From the NCBI RefSeq assembly GCF_033096005.1, contig NZ_AP026803.1, positions 1,420,001-1,484,000 on the forward strand: a stretch of DNA of 64,000 nt, in the 5' to 3' direction. This stretch comes from Lactobacillus xylocopicola (GTDB taxonomy: Bacteria > Bacillota > Bacilli > Lactobacillales > Lactobacillaceae). A program made the position numbers and the translations under genes. The notes under the pieces are model-generated. The model made no database searches and had not been told where the DNA came from. It saw nothing but the letters and a program-made list of their open reading frames with translations. Of the stretch, positions 45,275 through 53,543 are shown piece by piece (position 1 is the stretch's first letter; each line of letters begins with the position of its first letter).

Positions 45275-46405
45275 TTAAAAGTTGGCTGCCTTGACAAATT
45301 CGGTAGCGCTAATTGGGTAGTAGACCTGACCTGCAATGGTAATCCGTCCCCCATATGTGCGAACGGTATCGCCTCGCAGTAACTTCGAGTTGTTGGCACG
45401 AGCGCCAACAGTGTTGTAAACATAAGCATTATGCTTCAAGACCCGGTTCTTGCCAATAATGTTGCTGGCCACAACATATTGGTTATCACCAATCTTCAGG
45501 AACTGCTTGTTGTTAATGGTAACAGTCTGCTGCACCGTTACCTTTGTACCGGCAGTCTGTAGCTTGGAGCTGGTTTGCTTGCCTTGCGCATCGTAAATAT
45601 AAGCATCATGCATCAGGGTTTGCTCGCCAGTTACAACTTCACTGGTTGCCGGCTTGCTAGTATCATTTGCGCTGCTAGCGCTACTTGCTGCACCATCGTT
45701 ATCCGTTTCGCCGCCTTGCAAGTTATAGTAATACTTGAGCAGGTCAAAGAAGTCATCCATTGAGTAGCCCCACTTCGCAAAGTAGTCATCGGGATCGGTA
45801 TGATTGGTACCGCCAAGAAATTGTGAAACCGCATGGTGGGACCAGATTGTCCCCTTACCAGTATTGGAAGCATTAGTTGGCACGATATCATAGCGGTGTA
45901 ATAACTTGGCTGCATAGATAGCATCATTGTTTACGCTCTTAGCAAACTTATTCCGCGTATTCTCCTGGCAAAGTTCAATCTGAATGAAACGATTGTTGGC
46001 CAATGCACCTGCGCCCCAGACCCCGTAATTAGGCGTCATCATTTGAATGACTTGCTTGTGGTCAACGAAGGCATGAACGTAGGAGTACATGTTCTTCCAC
46101 TCACGGTTGAAGTAGATAGCTTCGTTGTACGCTGAAGCCCCCGGTGTTGCCGTTTCATGGATAACAATCCCTTCGGGTTGACCCTTACGGTACTTAATCG
46201 CGGTCTTCTTGGTGTAGAACTTATTATACCGAATGTTCTGCGTCTGCAACATCTTGTGCAGGTAGGTAACACCGACATAACTATTCTGCTTAGCAACCGC
46301 GTTAATTGAAGCAGCTTGAACCGCTTGACTCTGACCAAGCTGCAAAACAGGTGTAACTAAACCTACTCCGATAGCAATAGTAGTTATTAGTTTCTTTATT
46401 TTCAT
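45275..46405 (-). CDS. Secreted N-acetylmuramoyl-L-alanine amidase with SLAP anchor (paralogue 2)
   Basis: A 376-residue wall hydrolase with the same plan as the amidase in the metal operon. A signal peptide ends QAVQA-AS; the Amidase_2 domain has VIHETATPGASAYNEA and SHHAVSQFLGGTNHTDPDDY, and C-terminal SLAP repeats begin at TLMHDAYIYDAQGKQ. The linker is short and Ser/Asn/Asp-rich instead of Pro/Lys-rich, and the body is highly alike between the two copies. It has its own terminator and lies next to the SLAP glucosaminidase, pointing to a wall-remodelling pair. Confidence 0.9.
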   Translation of the reverse strand: MKIKKLITTIAIGVGLVTPVLQLGQSQAVQAASINAVAKQNSYVGVTYLHKMLQTQNIRYNKFYTKKTAIKYRKGQPEGIVIHETATPGASAYNEAIYFNREWKNMYSYVHAFVDHKQVIQMMTPNYGVWGAGALANNRFIQIELCQENTRNKFAKSVNNDAIYAAKLLHRYDIVPTNASNTGKGTIWSHHAVSQFLGGTNHTDPDDYFAKWGYSMDDFFDLLKYYYNLQGGETDNDGAASSASSANDTSKPATSEVVTGEQTLMHDAYIYDAQGKQTSSKLQTAGTKVTVQQTVTINNKQFLKIGDNQYVVASNIIGKNRVLKHNAYVYNTVGARANNSKLLRGDTVRTYGGRITIAGQVYYPISATEFVKAANF

Positions 46406-46451
46406 TTAAAAATTCATTCCTTATTTCTTACTTAATGCATCCTGCGTGGAG

Positions 46452-47669
46452 CTAAAAATTCCCCTTCTTAATGTATTGGTGAAGTCCAATCCGGTAATAC
46501 TGGTTGCCATAAATCTTAACTGCCGCACCAAAAGTGGCAACGGACTCACCCTTCTTCATCACTTTCTGGTTATCGCGATTACCATAATCATTGAAGATAT
46601 AGGCGTTACTCTTCAATACTTTCATCGTGCCATCAATGTTGCCACTTGCAATGTACTGGTCATCAGCAATCCGGTAATACTTCTTACCGTTAATGGTCTT
46701 GGTACCATAAGTAGCAACTATCTTGCCGTTGACACCAGACTGAATTGCCTTCATACCCTTAATCCGTTCGCCCTTACCATTATAGACAAGCGCATTGTGC
46801 ATCAGGGTCTTGTTAACCTTCTGATCACCCTTAGGTGCTTTAGCAGCTGGGGGCAGGGCACTGCCCTGGTTCAATAGAGTATCATTAACCCAGCCCTTGC
46901 CATTAATGTACATCCGCTTCTTACCATTATAAAAGGTAATCGTCTTAGTAACTGTAACGGCATCGCCCTTAGCAACGGAACCGCTCTTAGCTGAAACCGC
47001 GTGATCAGTTGGCCAGGCATAAGTCGCTCCCGCCTTCTTCACGATATATGACTTGCTGGTAGTCGAAAGCTGGGGATCATATTGCGTTAAGTTGTAAGTG
47101 CTAATGCGGTTGTTTAAGATTGTGTTGTAGTTATTGGCGGTGGCATAGGTCCCCGTCAGCGCCTTGGTGGCGTCCTTATAGCTGGATGCATTCTCCAGCC
47201 AGGCACCCTGGTAACGCAATGGCTGCCAAGAGACACCTTCACGAAGCTTCTTACCGTTATCGTTAAAAGATTGTTGGTAGCTTGGGTACTTCCTAAACTT
47301 GGCAACTACGTAGTAGCTCTTGCCGTCCTTGGTCTCTTCGCGCGTCTTGGCAGAATAAGTTGCTCCAGGCCAGCTATCATCGGCCTTCATGCCGAACAAG
47401 TTATTGGCATTTACCGCTAGGCCCGATTGACCCCAATTAGATTCCACAATTGCTTGGGCAATCATGACCGATGGATACAGACCATACTTCTTCGCCATCT
47501 TCTGAGCTTGCTTAGCAGCAGTATTCAAAAACGTCGTCTGACTAGACGTAGCTGCTGATACCTGCTCAGTCTTTGCTGGAGAATTGGCAATTAAGTTGTT
47601 GGTAACTGGCGCAACGGCAGTAGCAGCAAGTGCTGCCACCGCAAAGCCAGTGATAAGTCTTCTTTTCAT
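46452..47669 (-). CDS. Secreted N-acetylglucosaminidase (GH73) with SLAP anchor
   Basis: A 405-residue autolysin. A signal peptide of about 40 residues comes first. The GH73 domain (about 50-180) has its catalytic Glu at 76 in MIAQAIVESNWGQSG, followed by NANNLFGMKADDSWPGA. A small SH3-like segment lies at about 200-265, and two C-terminal SLAP repeats follow (from TLMHNALVYNGKGERI, ending FNxYGNRDNQ and HQYIKKGNF). It cuts the glycan strands of peptidoglycan. GGAGG precedes the ATG. A 13-bp palindrome identical to one of the metal operon sites lies 108 bases upstream. Confidence 0.92.
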   Translation of the reverse strand: MKRRLITGFAVAALAATAVAPVTNNLIANSPAKTEQVSAATSSQTTFLNTAAKQAQKMAKKYGLYPSVMIAQAIVESNWGQSGLAVNANNLFGMKADDSWPGATYSAKTREETKDGKSYYVVAKFRKYPSYQQSFNDNGKKLREGVSWQPLRYQGAWLENASSYKDATKALTGTYATANNYNTILNNRISTYNLTQYDPQLSTTSKSYIVKKAGATYAWPTDHAVSAKSGSVAKGDAVTVTKTITFYNGKKRMYINGKGWVNDTLLNQGSALPPAAKAPKGDQKVNKTLMHNALVYNGKGERIKGMKAIQSGVNGKIVATYGTKTINGKKYYRIADDQYIASGNIDGTMKVLKSNAYIFNDYGNRDNQKVMKKGESVATFGAAVKIYGNQYYRIGLHQYIKKGNF

Positions 47670-47776
47670 AAATTATGTTTCCTCCCTAATCGACACTTTT
47701 ATTGTATCGAGCAATCTGCTGATAGACAATACTTTCTACCTATTTGTAGTCAAAAAGTAATATTGGCTTTTCTATA

Positions 47777-47789
47777 TTACAAATAGTAA
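47777..47789. promoter_or_regulatory. 13-bp palindrome shared with metal operon
   Basis: TTACAAATAGTAA, identical to 12264-12276, lies between the glucosaminidase start and the end of the ComX-like gene. A degraded second half-site, CTATTTGTAG, lies nearby at about 47740-47750, echoing the two-site layout of the metal operon. Confidence 0.55.
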
Positions 47790-47790
47790 T

Positions 47791-48279
47791 TTAGTTTTCT
47801 AAAACATTTCGTAAGCGGATCACCAAACTACGCTTGATGCGCTGCAATTGTACCCGGCTAAGACCAGTCTCAACTACTAAGGAATTAACGGGCTGCTTCA
47901 ATACTAGGTGCTTGAAGAAGATGATGCGCTCAATTGGGGCCATTCTTACCAGCTCGTGCTCTAGGGTTAAGTAATTATCCCAACTCATCAATTGGCTGAC
48001 CGAGGCCAGATCTTGGCCGAGTTCTTGTGTCTCTTGCCGCTGATTCTTGCGCAGCTGGTCGATGGTGCGCCAGACAATCTTGCGAAAGGACCGCCGGTCG
48101 ACTTCTGTCCGGGGCAGCCCCCGCGATTGACTAAGCAGCTCGGCATACAGCAATATACCCTCCTGCAGAAAGTCTTCATAGTTGGGATGGTTATATCTGA
48201 CGTGAGCAGACTGCAAGGCGCCTCGCACCAATCTCTGGTTGTTCCACGCCGTTAGGAATGCTCTTTTGCTAATCTTCAT
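47791..48279 (-). CDS. ComX/SigH-like sigma-70 family factor
   Basis: A 162-residue sigma-70-like protein. The N-terminal region (LVRGALQSAHVRYNHPNYED, FLQEGILLYAELL) matches region 2 of late-competence sigma factors of lactobacilli. The C-terminal segment (NSLVVETGLSRVQLQRIKRS) is a region 4 helix-turn-helix. It probably directs polymerase to DNA-uptake genes. AAGGAG precedes the ATG. Two cre-like sites lie upstream, and the ComK-like gene is directly before it on the same strand. Confidence 0.72.
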   Translation of the reverse strand: MKISKRAFLTAWNNQRLVRGALQSAHVRYNHPNYEDFLQEGILLYAELLSQSRGLPRTEVDRRSFRKIVWRTIDQLRKNQRQETQELGQDLASVSQLMSWDNYLTLEHELVRMAPIERIIFFKHLVLKQPVNSLVVETGLSRVQLQRIKRSLVIRLRNVLEN

Positions 48280-48306
48280 TTTTTGTGACTCTCCTTAAGT
48301 TAATGT

Positions 48307-48320
48307 CACAAGCGCTTGTG
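48307..48320. promoter_or_regulatory. cre-like palindrome, ComX-like leader
   Basis: CACAAGCGCTTGTG is a perfect 14-bp palindrome with the AAGCGCTT cre core, 28 bases upstream of the start codon. Confidence 0.5.
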
Positions 48321-48365
48321 TAGCCTAAGATTAGCAAGTTTGGTGGTTGGTTCAAAGCCAAACGT

Positions 48366-48379
48366 TGTAAGCGCTAACA
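48366..48379. promoter_or_regulatory. cre site upstream of ComX-like gene
   Basis: TGTAAGCGCTAACA fits the catabolite-responsive element consensus TGWAANCGNTNWCA at every position. Confidence 0.65.
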
Positions 48380-48473
48380 CTAATATTTATCATTATCAAC
48401 TAGGCGGACTTAAAGTAGCCGATAAGCGGACGCCCGTGTTGGCAAGACCTAATCTATGGGTATTAAAAAACAA

Positions 48474-48503
48474 CAAAAAAACGCAAATCTAAGTAGATTT
48501 GCG
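48474..48503 (-). terminator. Terminator after ComK-like gene
   Basis: CGCAAATCT pairs with AGATTTGCG around a four-base loop; seven Ts follow on the minus strand. Confidence 0.85.
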
Positions 48504-48510
48504 GCCGAAA

Positions 48511-49344
48511 TCAGTAGAGCGTATCTGGGCGCTGGCTCAAGTGGTAGATGACGCGATGAGATTCGGTCAAGTAGGCCTGTTCATAATAATCGGCCAGATA
48601 CTGAGCATAGCGCGAATGCTTCTTATTGAGCAAGTCCTGCAAGATTGCATTCAAGGATAAGTCACTGCTCGACTGATGAGGATGGAAGTAGTCAGATTGG
48701 TCAAGCAAAGATGGTCCACTGGGCGGCTTGACCTTCCAGCCCAAGCGCTCTTCAAGGTGAGCCAGACCCAACTTACACAGATAATGATTGTAGAGTAGCC
48801 CGGTGCGCAAGCGGTCATGGATGCGGTTAGTGCAGTTGTTAAAGGTAAAAACACACCCACCTGGACCGATTGATACAAAGTTAATTGTGTACTGTTTAAC
48901 GACTTTGAAGCTGGCCATCTGGTGCAGGGCAACCCAGTCTACATTACCGGCATTATAACTGCGCATGGAGAAGTAAGCCAGCCGACCGGTTGCTATGGTA
49001 TTGCGCCCCTTGATGTTGATCTGACGAGCAAATTCACGCTGAAACTCAATCCCAGCCAGGAGACATTGCTTGCCGTAAGCGGTGAGGAGCGCACTTGAAC
49101 TGCGCTGGCTCAACACAATACCTTCCTGACTGTCAAAGGCCACACTCTTGTACTTGCCCAGAAGCGGTTGCTGCTGAAACTCATAGACAGCAAGGGTCTT
49201 TGCATTAATGCAGTAGTTCTGACCACCGGTTAGGTATTGGTCTAATACCTGGTCATGCCCTACCTGCTGGCGGAGCAGTTGCTTAGACCAATTACGGTAT
49301 TTATCGCCGGCTGGTAAGTTCCAGTTATTACTATTAGTTTTCAT
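48511..49344 (-). CDS. ComK-like competence transcription factor
   Basis: A 277-residue protein whose first 200 residues can be laid against Bacillus ComK. YCINAKTLAVYEF matches its VNGATIAV start, SSSALLTAYGKQCLLAG its RSCRFFGSSYAGR, TGRLAYFSMRSYNAGNVDWV plus ALHQMASFK its IFLFPTLSSTRPQCGWISHVHVK, and VFTFNNCTNRI its VTFSNGKTMEL. The family is a DNA-binding activator of DNA-uptake genes. About 80 extra C-terminal residues have no match. GGGAGG precedes the ATG. The neighbouring ComX-like sigma gene supports the call. Read by eye, so moderately sure. Confidence 0.6.
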   Translation of the reverse strand: MKTNSNNWNLPAGDKYRNWSKQLLRQQVGHDQVLDQYLTGGQNYCINAKTLAVYEFQQQPLLGKYKSVAFDSQEGIVLSQRSSSALLTAYGKQCLLAGIEFQREFARQINIKGRNTIATGRLAYFSMRSYNAGNVDWVALHQMASFKVVKQYTINFVSIGPGGCVFTFNNCTNRIHDRLRTGLLYNHYLCKLGLAHLEERLGWKVKPPSGPSLLDQSDYFHPHQSSSDLSLNAILQDLLNKKHSRYAQYLADYYEQAYLTESHRVIYHLSQRPDTLY

Positions 49345-49433
49345 CGCTTCTTCCTCCCTTAAAATGTCTGTTTAAGCCAATTATACAGAAGAAGCGAATG
49401 AGCATAATAAATCTGCTAAAAAAGTGCAACAAA

Positions 49434-49461
49434 AAACGGAAACAATTACTTGTTTCCGTTT
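49434..49461 (-). terminator. Terminator after second S-layer gene
   Basis: AAACGGAAACAA pairs with TTGTTTCCGTTT, a 12-bp perfect stem; TTTTTTG follows on the minus strand. Confidence 0.85.
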
Positions 49462-49503
49462 CAGTTGTTAATACAGCAGTTAAAACTTAACTGTCAGGAT
49501 TAA

Positions 49504-51084
49504 TTAACGAATGTTGGCAACCTTAACGTATTGCTTAGCAGGACCACCAATCCGGTAGTAGAGCTTACCATTCTTGAATTTATAAGGTGAACCGTAAGTA
49601 ATGACAGTCTTGCCCTTACGCAGAACACGCTTATCAGCACGCTTCTTACCCGTCTTGTAGACATAAGCGTTGTGCTTCAAGACACGTGAAGTACCATCGA
49701 TGTTGTCGGCCATTACGTATTGACCTTCAGCAATCTTGTAGGCCAGACGACCATCTGCAAGCTTAACTGTTTTACTGTATACATCAACCTTAGTGAAGGC
49801 ACGTAAAGTTTCAGTGCCCACACGCTTGTGCTGTAGATCATAGATGTATGCGTTATGCATAACAGTCTTAGATACCTTGTCAGCAGCTGGCTTGAATGAA
49901 CCATCAACGTACTTAGTTTCTACATAAAGGTTAGAATCAGCAGACTTAATCCGCGTGTATGATTTACCGTTAATGATTACTGGATCACCAAAGGCAGTAA
50001 CTTTTTCACCGTTTTGCACAGTCGTCTTGGTGTCAGTTACAGTGCTACCATCAATTTGGTAAACTGGAACGGCCCCATCTGACTGAACAATCTTATCAAC
50101 ACCAGCTGCTGGCGTAGTGGTGGTAGAACCACCTCCATTAACAGGTGCTGGAGTTGGGTTTGGGTTAATAGTAACTGCTGGATTAACCGTAACTTCAAAA
50201 GTTCCAGTCTCACCGCTATCAGCAAGCAAGTTCAAAGTGATTTTAAATGGGCTTGCTGGTTGGGTAAAGTTACCGTTAGTATCTACACCACTGAGAGCTG
50301 CACGAATATCAGCTTGAAGATCCTTAAAATCAGCTTTCTCAGTTGGAGTGCCATTAGTTGATACTGCATATTTAGCAGTAATCTTAGCTGCGACATCAGC
50401 AATATTGGTGTCTGCGGCAGTCAGGTCAACAGAGCCTGAAGTGACAACTGCACCACCCGCCTTATTTTCTTTAACAACTGGTTCGCCAGTCAAAGTAGTA
50501 TCAAAAAGCTTAAACATGTCACTGACTACACCGATTCCAGTGATTTTACCAGTTGAATCAGCTTCAAGGTAATAGGTATCATCATTAGCAGAAATTGCAT
50601 ATGTTTTACCAGGTGTCAAACCAGTAATATCAACTTTTTCAGCTACAATATAATTAGTATCTTGCGCAAAATTTGCAACTTCACTACCAGAGACTACTAG
50701 TCCCTTACCATTCGGATCTGGTTCTACATCTGGAGCGACAACCGAAATTGTATTTCCATTATCATCAGTAATTATTTCGGGCGTATCAGAAGCAGCCTTA
50801 TAAACCTTTTTTTCTGTTACCGTTGCTGTAGCACCTGTCGGCTTAGTTGGCATAGTAAGGGTTGCCTTCAACTTACCAACAGGAGCGTTTGGAACCAAAC
50901 TAGTAACATTGTCAAGGCTCAGGCTAATTGTGGCCGCACCATCAACCTGAACAGCATTATTCCCACCACCTTTAACATCAATGTTGCTATCCGCTAATAC
51001 AGTTGATACTGACGTTGCAACAACTGGAGCAACTGCCAGTATGGCAGCAGCAGCAGCACTAATAATTCTTGAATTCTTTTTCAT
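49504..51084 (-). CDS. S-layer-type protein, downstream copy of tandem pair
   Basis: A 526-residue exported protein with signal peptide MKKNSRIISAAAAAILAVAP (cleavage near VLA-DS). The N-terminal assembly region (about 32-303) is rich in Thr, Val and Asp and homologous to the upstream copy (FKLFDTTLTGEPVV, PFKITLNLLADSGETGTFEV). A Pro/Thr/Gly linker spans about 304-330, and C-terminal SLAP repeats from 332 end in YRIGGPAKQYVKVANIR. The ATG at 51084 is used because an in-frame TTG further up lies across the ribosome-binding site. A terminator hairpin ends five bases before its Shine-Dalgarno, so it has no room for its own promoter. Confidence 0.9.
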   Translation of the reverse strand: MKKNSRIISAAAAAILAVAPVVATSVSTVLADSNIDVKGGGNNAVQVDGAATISLSLDNVTSLVPNAPVGKLKATLTMPTKPTGATATVTEKKVYKAASDTPEIITDDNGNTISVVAPDVEPDPNGKGLVVSGSEVANFAQDTNYIVAEKVDITGLTPGKTYAISANDDTYYLEADSTGKITGIGVVSDMFKLFDTTLTGEPVVKENKAGGAVVTSGSVDLTAADTNIADVAAKITAKYAVSTNGTPTEKADFKDLQADIRAALSGVDTNGNFTQPASPFKITLNLLADSGETGTFEVTVNPAVTINPNPTPAPVNGGGSTTTTPAAGVDKIVQSDGAVPVYQIDGSTVTDTKTTVQNGEKVTAFGDPVIINGKSYTRIKSADSNLYVETKYVDGSFKPAADKVSKTVMHNAYIYDLQHKRVGTETLRAFTKVDVYSKTVKLADGRLAYKIAEGQYVMADNIDGTSRVLKHNAYVYKTGKKRADKRVLRKGKTVITYGSPYKFKNGKLYYRIGGPAKQYVKVANIR

Positions 51085-51102
51085 AAGTCTTTCCTCCTTT
51101 TT

Positions 51103-51139
51103 CAAAAAACCCGGAAACGACTAGCTCGTTTCCGGGTTT
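51103..51139 (-). terminator. Terminator/attenuator between the two S-layer genes
   Basis: AAACCCGGAAACGA pairs perfectly with TCGTTTCCGGGTTT (14 bp, loop CTAGC), followed on the minus strand by TTTTTTG. The AGGAGG of the next gene begins about five bases later. Confidence 0.85.
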
Positions 51140-51176
51140 CTAGATTAACAATTAAAACTTAACTATCAAAAGTTAA

Positions 51177-53030
51177 TTAACGAACGTTAGCAACCTTGAT
51201 GTATTGCTTCGAAGGACCACCAATCCGGTAGTAAGCCTTGCCGTTCTTGAATGTGTAAGGTGAACCGTAAGTAGTTACAGTGTTACCCTTACGCAGAACA
51301 CGCTTGTCAGCGCGCTTCTTGCTGGTGCTGTAAACATATGCATTGTGGTTCAATACACGTGAAGTACCATCAATGTTGTCAGCCATTACGTATTGATCTT
51401 CACCTTCAGCAAGCTTGTAAACCAGACTACCGTCTTCAAGTTTAGTAGGTTGGCCTAATACATCAACCTTAGTGAAAGCAGCTAACATCTTAGTACCAAC
51501 ACGCTTCTTCTTAGCATCGTAGATGAAAGCATTGTGCATAACAGTCTTAGAAACCTTGTCAGCTGGCTTGAATGTACCATCGATGTATTGAGTTTCAATG
51601 TAAAGGTCTGAGTCAGCACTGTTAATGTGAGTGTATGACTTACCGTTGATGATAACTGGTTCGCCAAAGGTAGCAATCTGATCACCGTTTTGAACAGTGG
51701 TCTTGGAGTCAGTTACAGTGTTACCAGTAATTTGGTAAACTGGAACGGCACCGTTTGATTGAACTGTCTTGTAAGTTGCACCCTTAGTACCAACAGTCAA
51801 CATGAAAGTTAACTTAGAAGTCAACTTGTCAGCGTTAGTAGCAGTTACAGTTACTGGGTATTTACCAGCAACCTTAGTGTTAACCTTGCTGTAGTCAAAA
51901 GTTGGCTTCATTGCTGCAGCACCTAAGCGGTTACTTACCTTAGCAGAGAAAGCTGCTTCAAGCGCTGGCTTGTTAATAGCACTGTTAACTGGTACATAGT
52001 TCCAAGCAGCATTTTCTAATGCGTCATTATCCTTCATGGTTTGAGTACCCTTGAAGCCCAAACCAGGAACAGTAGTAACACCACCAACCGTTGTTGGAGT
52101 ACCACCTGGAATAAAGGTAATCAATGGGTATGAGTCAGAAACTTGAGCAACACCAGGGTCAACTGTAACTACGAAAGTACCGGTCTTACCATTAGATGCT
52201 TGCAAGTTCAAAGTAACCTTGAATGGCGTAGCTGGTTTAACAAAAGTATCGTCTGACTTAACAGTAACACCAGCAGCCTTCAATGAGTCACGAATATCTT
52301 GGTAAAGGTTCGTGAACTTCGCAGTTGCTGCATTAGGACTATTAGTACCAGCGTCAGTAGTTGTTGGCGTATACTTGTCAGTAATTGCTGTAGCAATAGC
52401 GTTAACAGTATCAGCAGCAGCAGTAACATCACCAGAACTTACAACAGTTGTTAGTAAAGTGTTGTCAGCTTGCTTAATTGGTGTAGTTACAACTGGGGCG
52501 CCAGTCTTGGTAGTGTCAAAAAGCTTGAAGCTGTCACTAACAACATCAACCCTAGCAATACCTGTAGCATCAGTAGTTGCCTTATAGTTCTTACCACCTA
52601 CAACAATAGTGTATTCCTTGTTAGGCGTTAAGTTAGTAATCGAAGCAGTAGCAACGGCTACGTATTCACCAGTAGTTGAAAGTTGCTCAGTAGGAGCACC
52701 AGTAATAGTTGCTGCACCAGTAGTAGCATTAACAGTAACACCACCCACTGGGTAGATCTTAGCTGTTGAAACTGATACACCAGCACCTGTTGGCAAAGTT
52801 GGGGTTGCAAGTGAAGCCGCTACTTTAGAAGCAGGATCATTGTTAACCAAACTAGCAACATTAGTAATGTTCAGGCTAAGTCCAATAGTTGCTGTAGTAG
52901 TATTAGTAGTACCACCTACAACAGTAACAGTAGTATCAGCAAAAACAGTTGATACGGTAGATGCAGCAACTGGGGCAACTGCCATTAAAGCAGCAGCAGC
53001 AGCGCTAGCAATTCTTAAATTTTTCTTCAT
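51177..53030 (-). CDS. S-layer-type protein, upstream copy of tandem pair
   Basis: A 617-residue exported protein. The signal peptide is residues 1-31 (cleavage near VFA-DT). An N-terminal assembly region spans about 32-298. An Ig-like insertion at about 301-415 (YSKVNTKVAGKYPVTVTATN, LTFMLTVGTKG) is absent from the downstream copy. SLAP repeats from about 420 include VMHNAFIYDAKKKRV, LNHNAYVYSTSKKRADKRVL and a C-terminal YRIGGPSKQYIKVANVR. The high Ala/Thr/Val content, AAGGAGG site, strong promoter and long structured leader fit a very abundant S-layer subunit. It self-assembles on the wall through the SLAP end. Confidence 0.9.
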   Translation of the reverse strand: MKKNLRIASAAAAALMAVAPVAASTVSTVFADTTVTVVGGTTNTTTATIGLSLNITNVASLVNNDPASKVAASLATPTLPTGAGVSVSTAKIYPVGGVTVNATTGAATITGAPTEQLSTTGEYVAVATASITNLTPNKEYTIVVGGKNYKATTDATGIARVDVVSDSFKLFDTTKTGAPVVTTPIKQADNTLLTTVVSSGDVTAAADTVNAIATAITDKYTPTTTDAGTNSPNAATAKFTNLYQDIRDSLKAAGVTVKSDDTFVKPATPFKVTLNLQASNGKTGTFVVTVDPGVAQVSDSYPLITFIPGGTPTTVGGVTTVPGLGFKGTQTMKDNDALENAAWNYVPVNSAINKPALEAAFSAKVSNRLGAAAMKPTFDYSKVNTKVAGKYPVTVTATNADKLTSKLTFMLTVGTKGATYKTVQSNGAVPVYQITGNTVTDSKTTVQNGDQIATFGEPVIINGKSYTHINSADSDLYIETQYIDGTFKPADKVSKTVMHNAFIYDAKKKRVGTKMLAAFTKVDVLGQPTKLEDGSLVYKLAEGEDQYVMADNIDGTSRVLNHNAYVYSTSKKRADKRVLRKGNTVTTYGSPYTFKNGKAYYRIGGPSKQYIKVANVR

Positions 53031-53040
53031 GTGGTCTTTC

Positions 53041-53215
53041 CTCCTTGTGTATATACAAAATAGTAATAGGCTATAGGTTCGGTTGTATTGAGCCTACATT
53101 GTTACAACACCCTTCCAGCCGAATTCATAAGTTTATAACTCTTATGAGGTAGCTTTCGAGCTGAAGAACGCGCATGCGTACAGGCAATTCAACCTGAAGC
53201 ATAGCTATTACTTAC
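53041..53215 (-). other. Structured 5' leader of the S-layer mRNA
   Basis: About 185 bases lie between the promoter and the start codon. Two hairpins can be seen: TCATAAG-AGTTATAAA-CTTATGA and TAGGCT...AGCCTA just before the ribosome-binding site. Long stable leaders are known to protect S-layer transcripts in lactobacilli. Confidence 0.55.
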
Positions 53216-53225
53216 CACATTTCAT

Positions 53226-53254
53226 ATTGTACCTACCTTTCTGGGAAATTGCAA
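53226..53254 (-). promoter_or_regulatory. S-layer promoter
   Basis: On the minus strand TTGCAA (53249-53254) and TACAAT (53226-53231) are exactly 17 bases apart, upstream of the upstream S-layer gene. Confidence 0.65.
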
Positions 53255-53283
53255 GACGTGCGTTTATTTAACATACTTTTGTA

Positions 53284-53391
53284 ATAAAGTCTTATGCTTT
53301 CTTTATTTTGGGATCTTTTTTGTAACAGTCGGAAAGCCCTAGTTATTGGGCCGTATCAATATATTGATGTAGTAAAAGGCTTTTTTTGATA
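53284..53391 (+). ncRNA. Candidate small RNA divergent from the S-layer promoter
   Basis: On the plus strand the same palindromic TTGCAA (53249-53254) is followed after 17 bases by CATACT (53272-53277). About 110 bases later AAAGCC...GGCTTTTTTT forms a terminator-like stem enclosing GCCC/GGGC and ATCAATATATTGAT hairpins. There is no ORF of note between. The terminator points the wrong way for every annotated neighbour. Confidence 0.35.
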
Positions 53392-53427
53392 CACGAATTT
53401 TACAAACAAATAACGAAATAAAGTAAA

Positions 53428-53452
53428 AAGGCATGCCAATGTGACATGCCTT
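53428..53452 (-). terminator. Terminator after DUF2922 gene
   Basis: AAGGCATG pairs with CATGCCTT, followed by TTTTTA on the minus strand; a second small hairpin CAGGTC/GACCTG lies at 53460-53480. Confidence 0.75.
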
Positions 53453-53543
53453 TCACCTGCCAGGTCCTTACTTAGACCTGAAATACTGCTTAATTAACGC
53501 AATTACCCTAGCAACTGCGTGCAATAGGTGCACGCTAGCTTGA

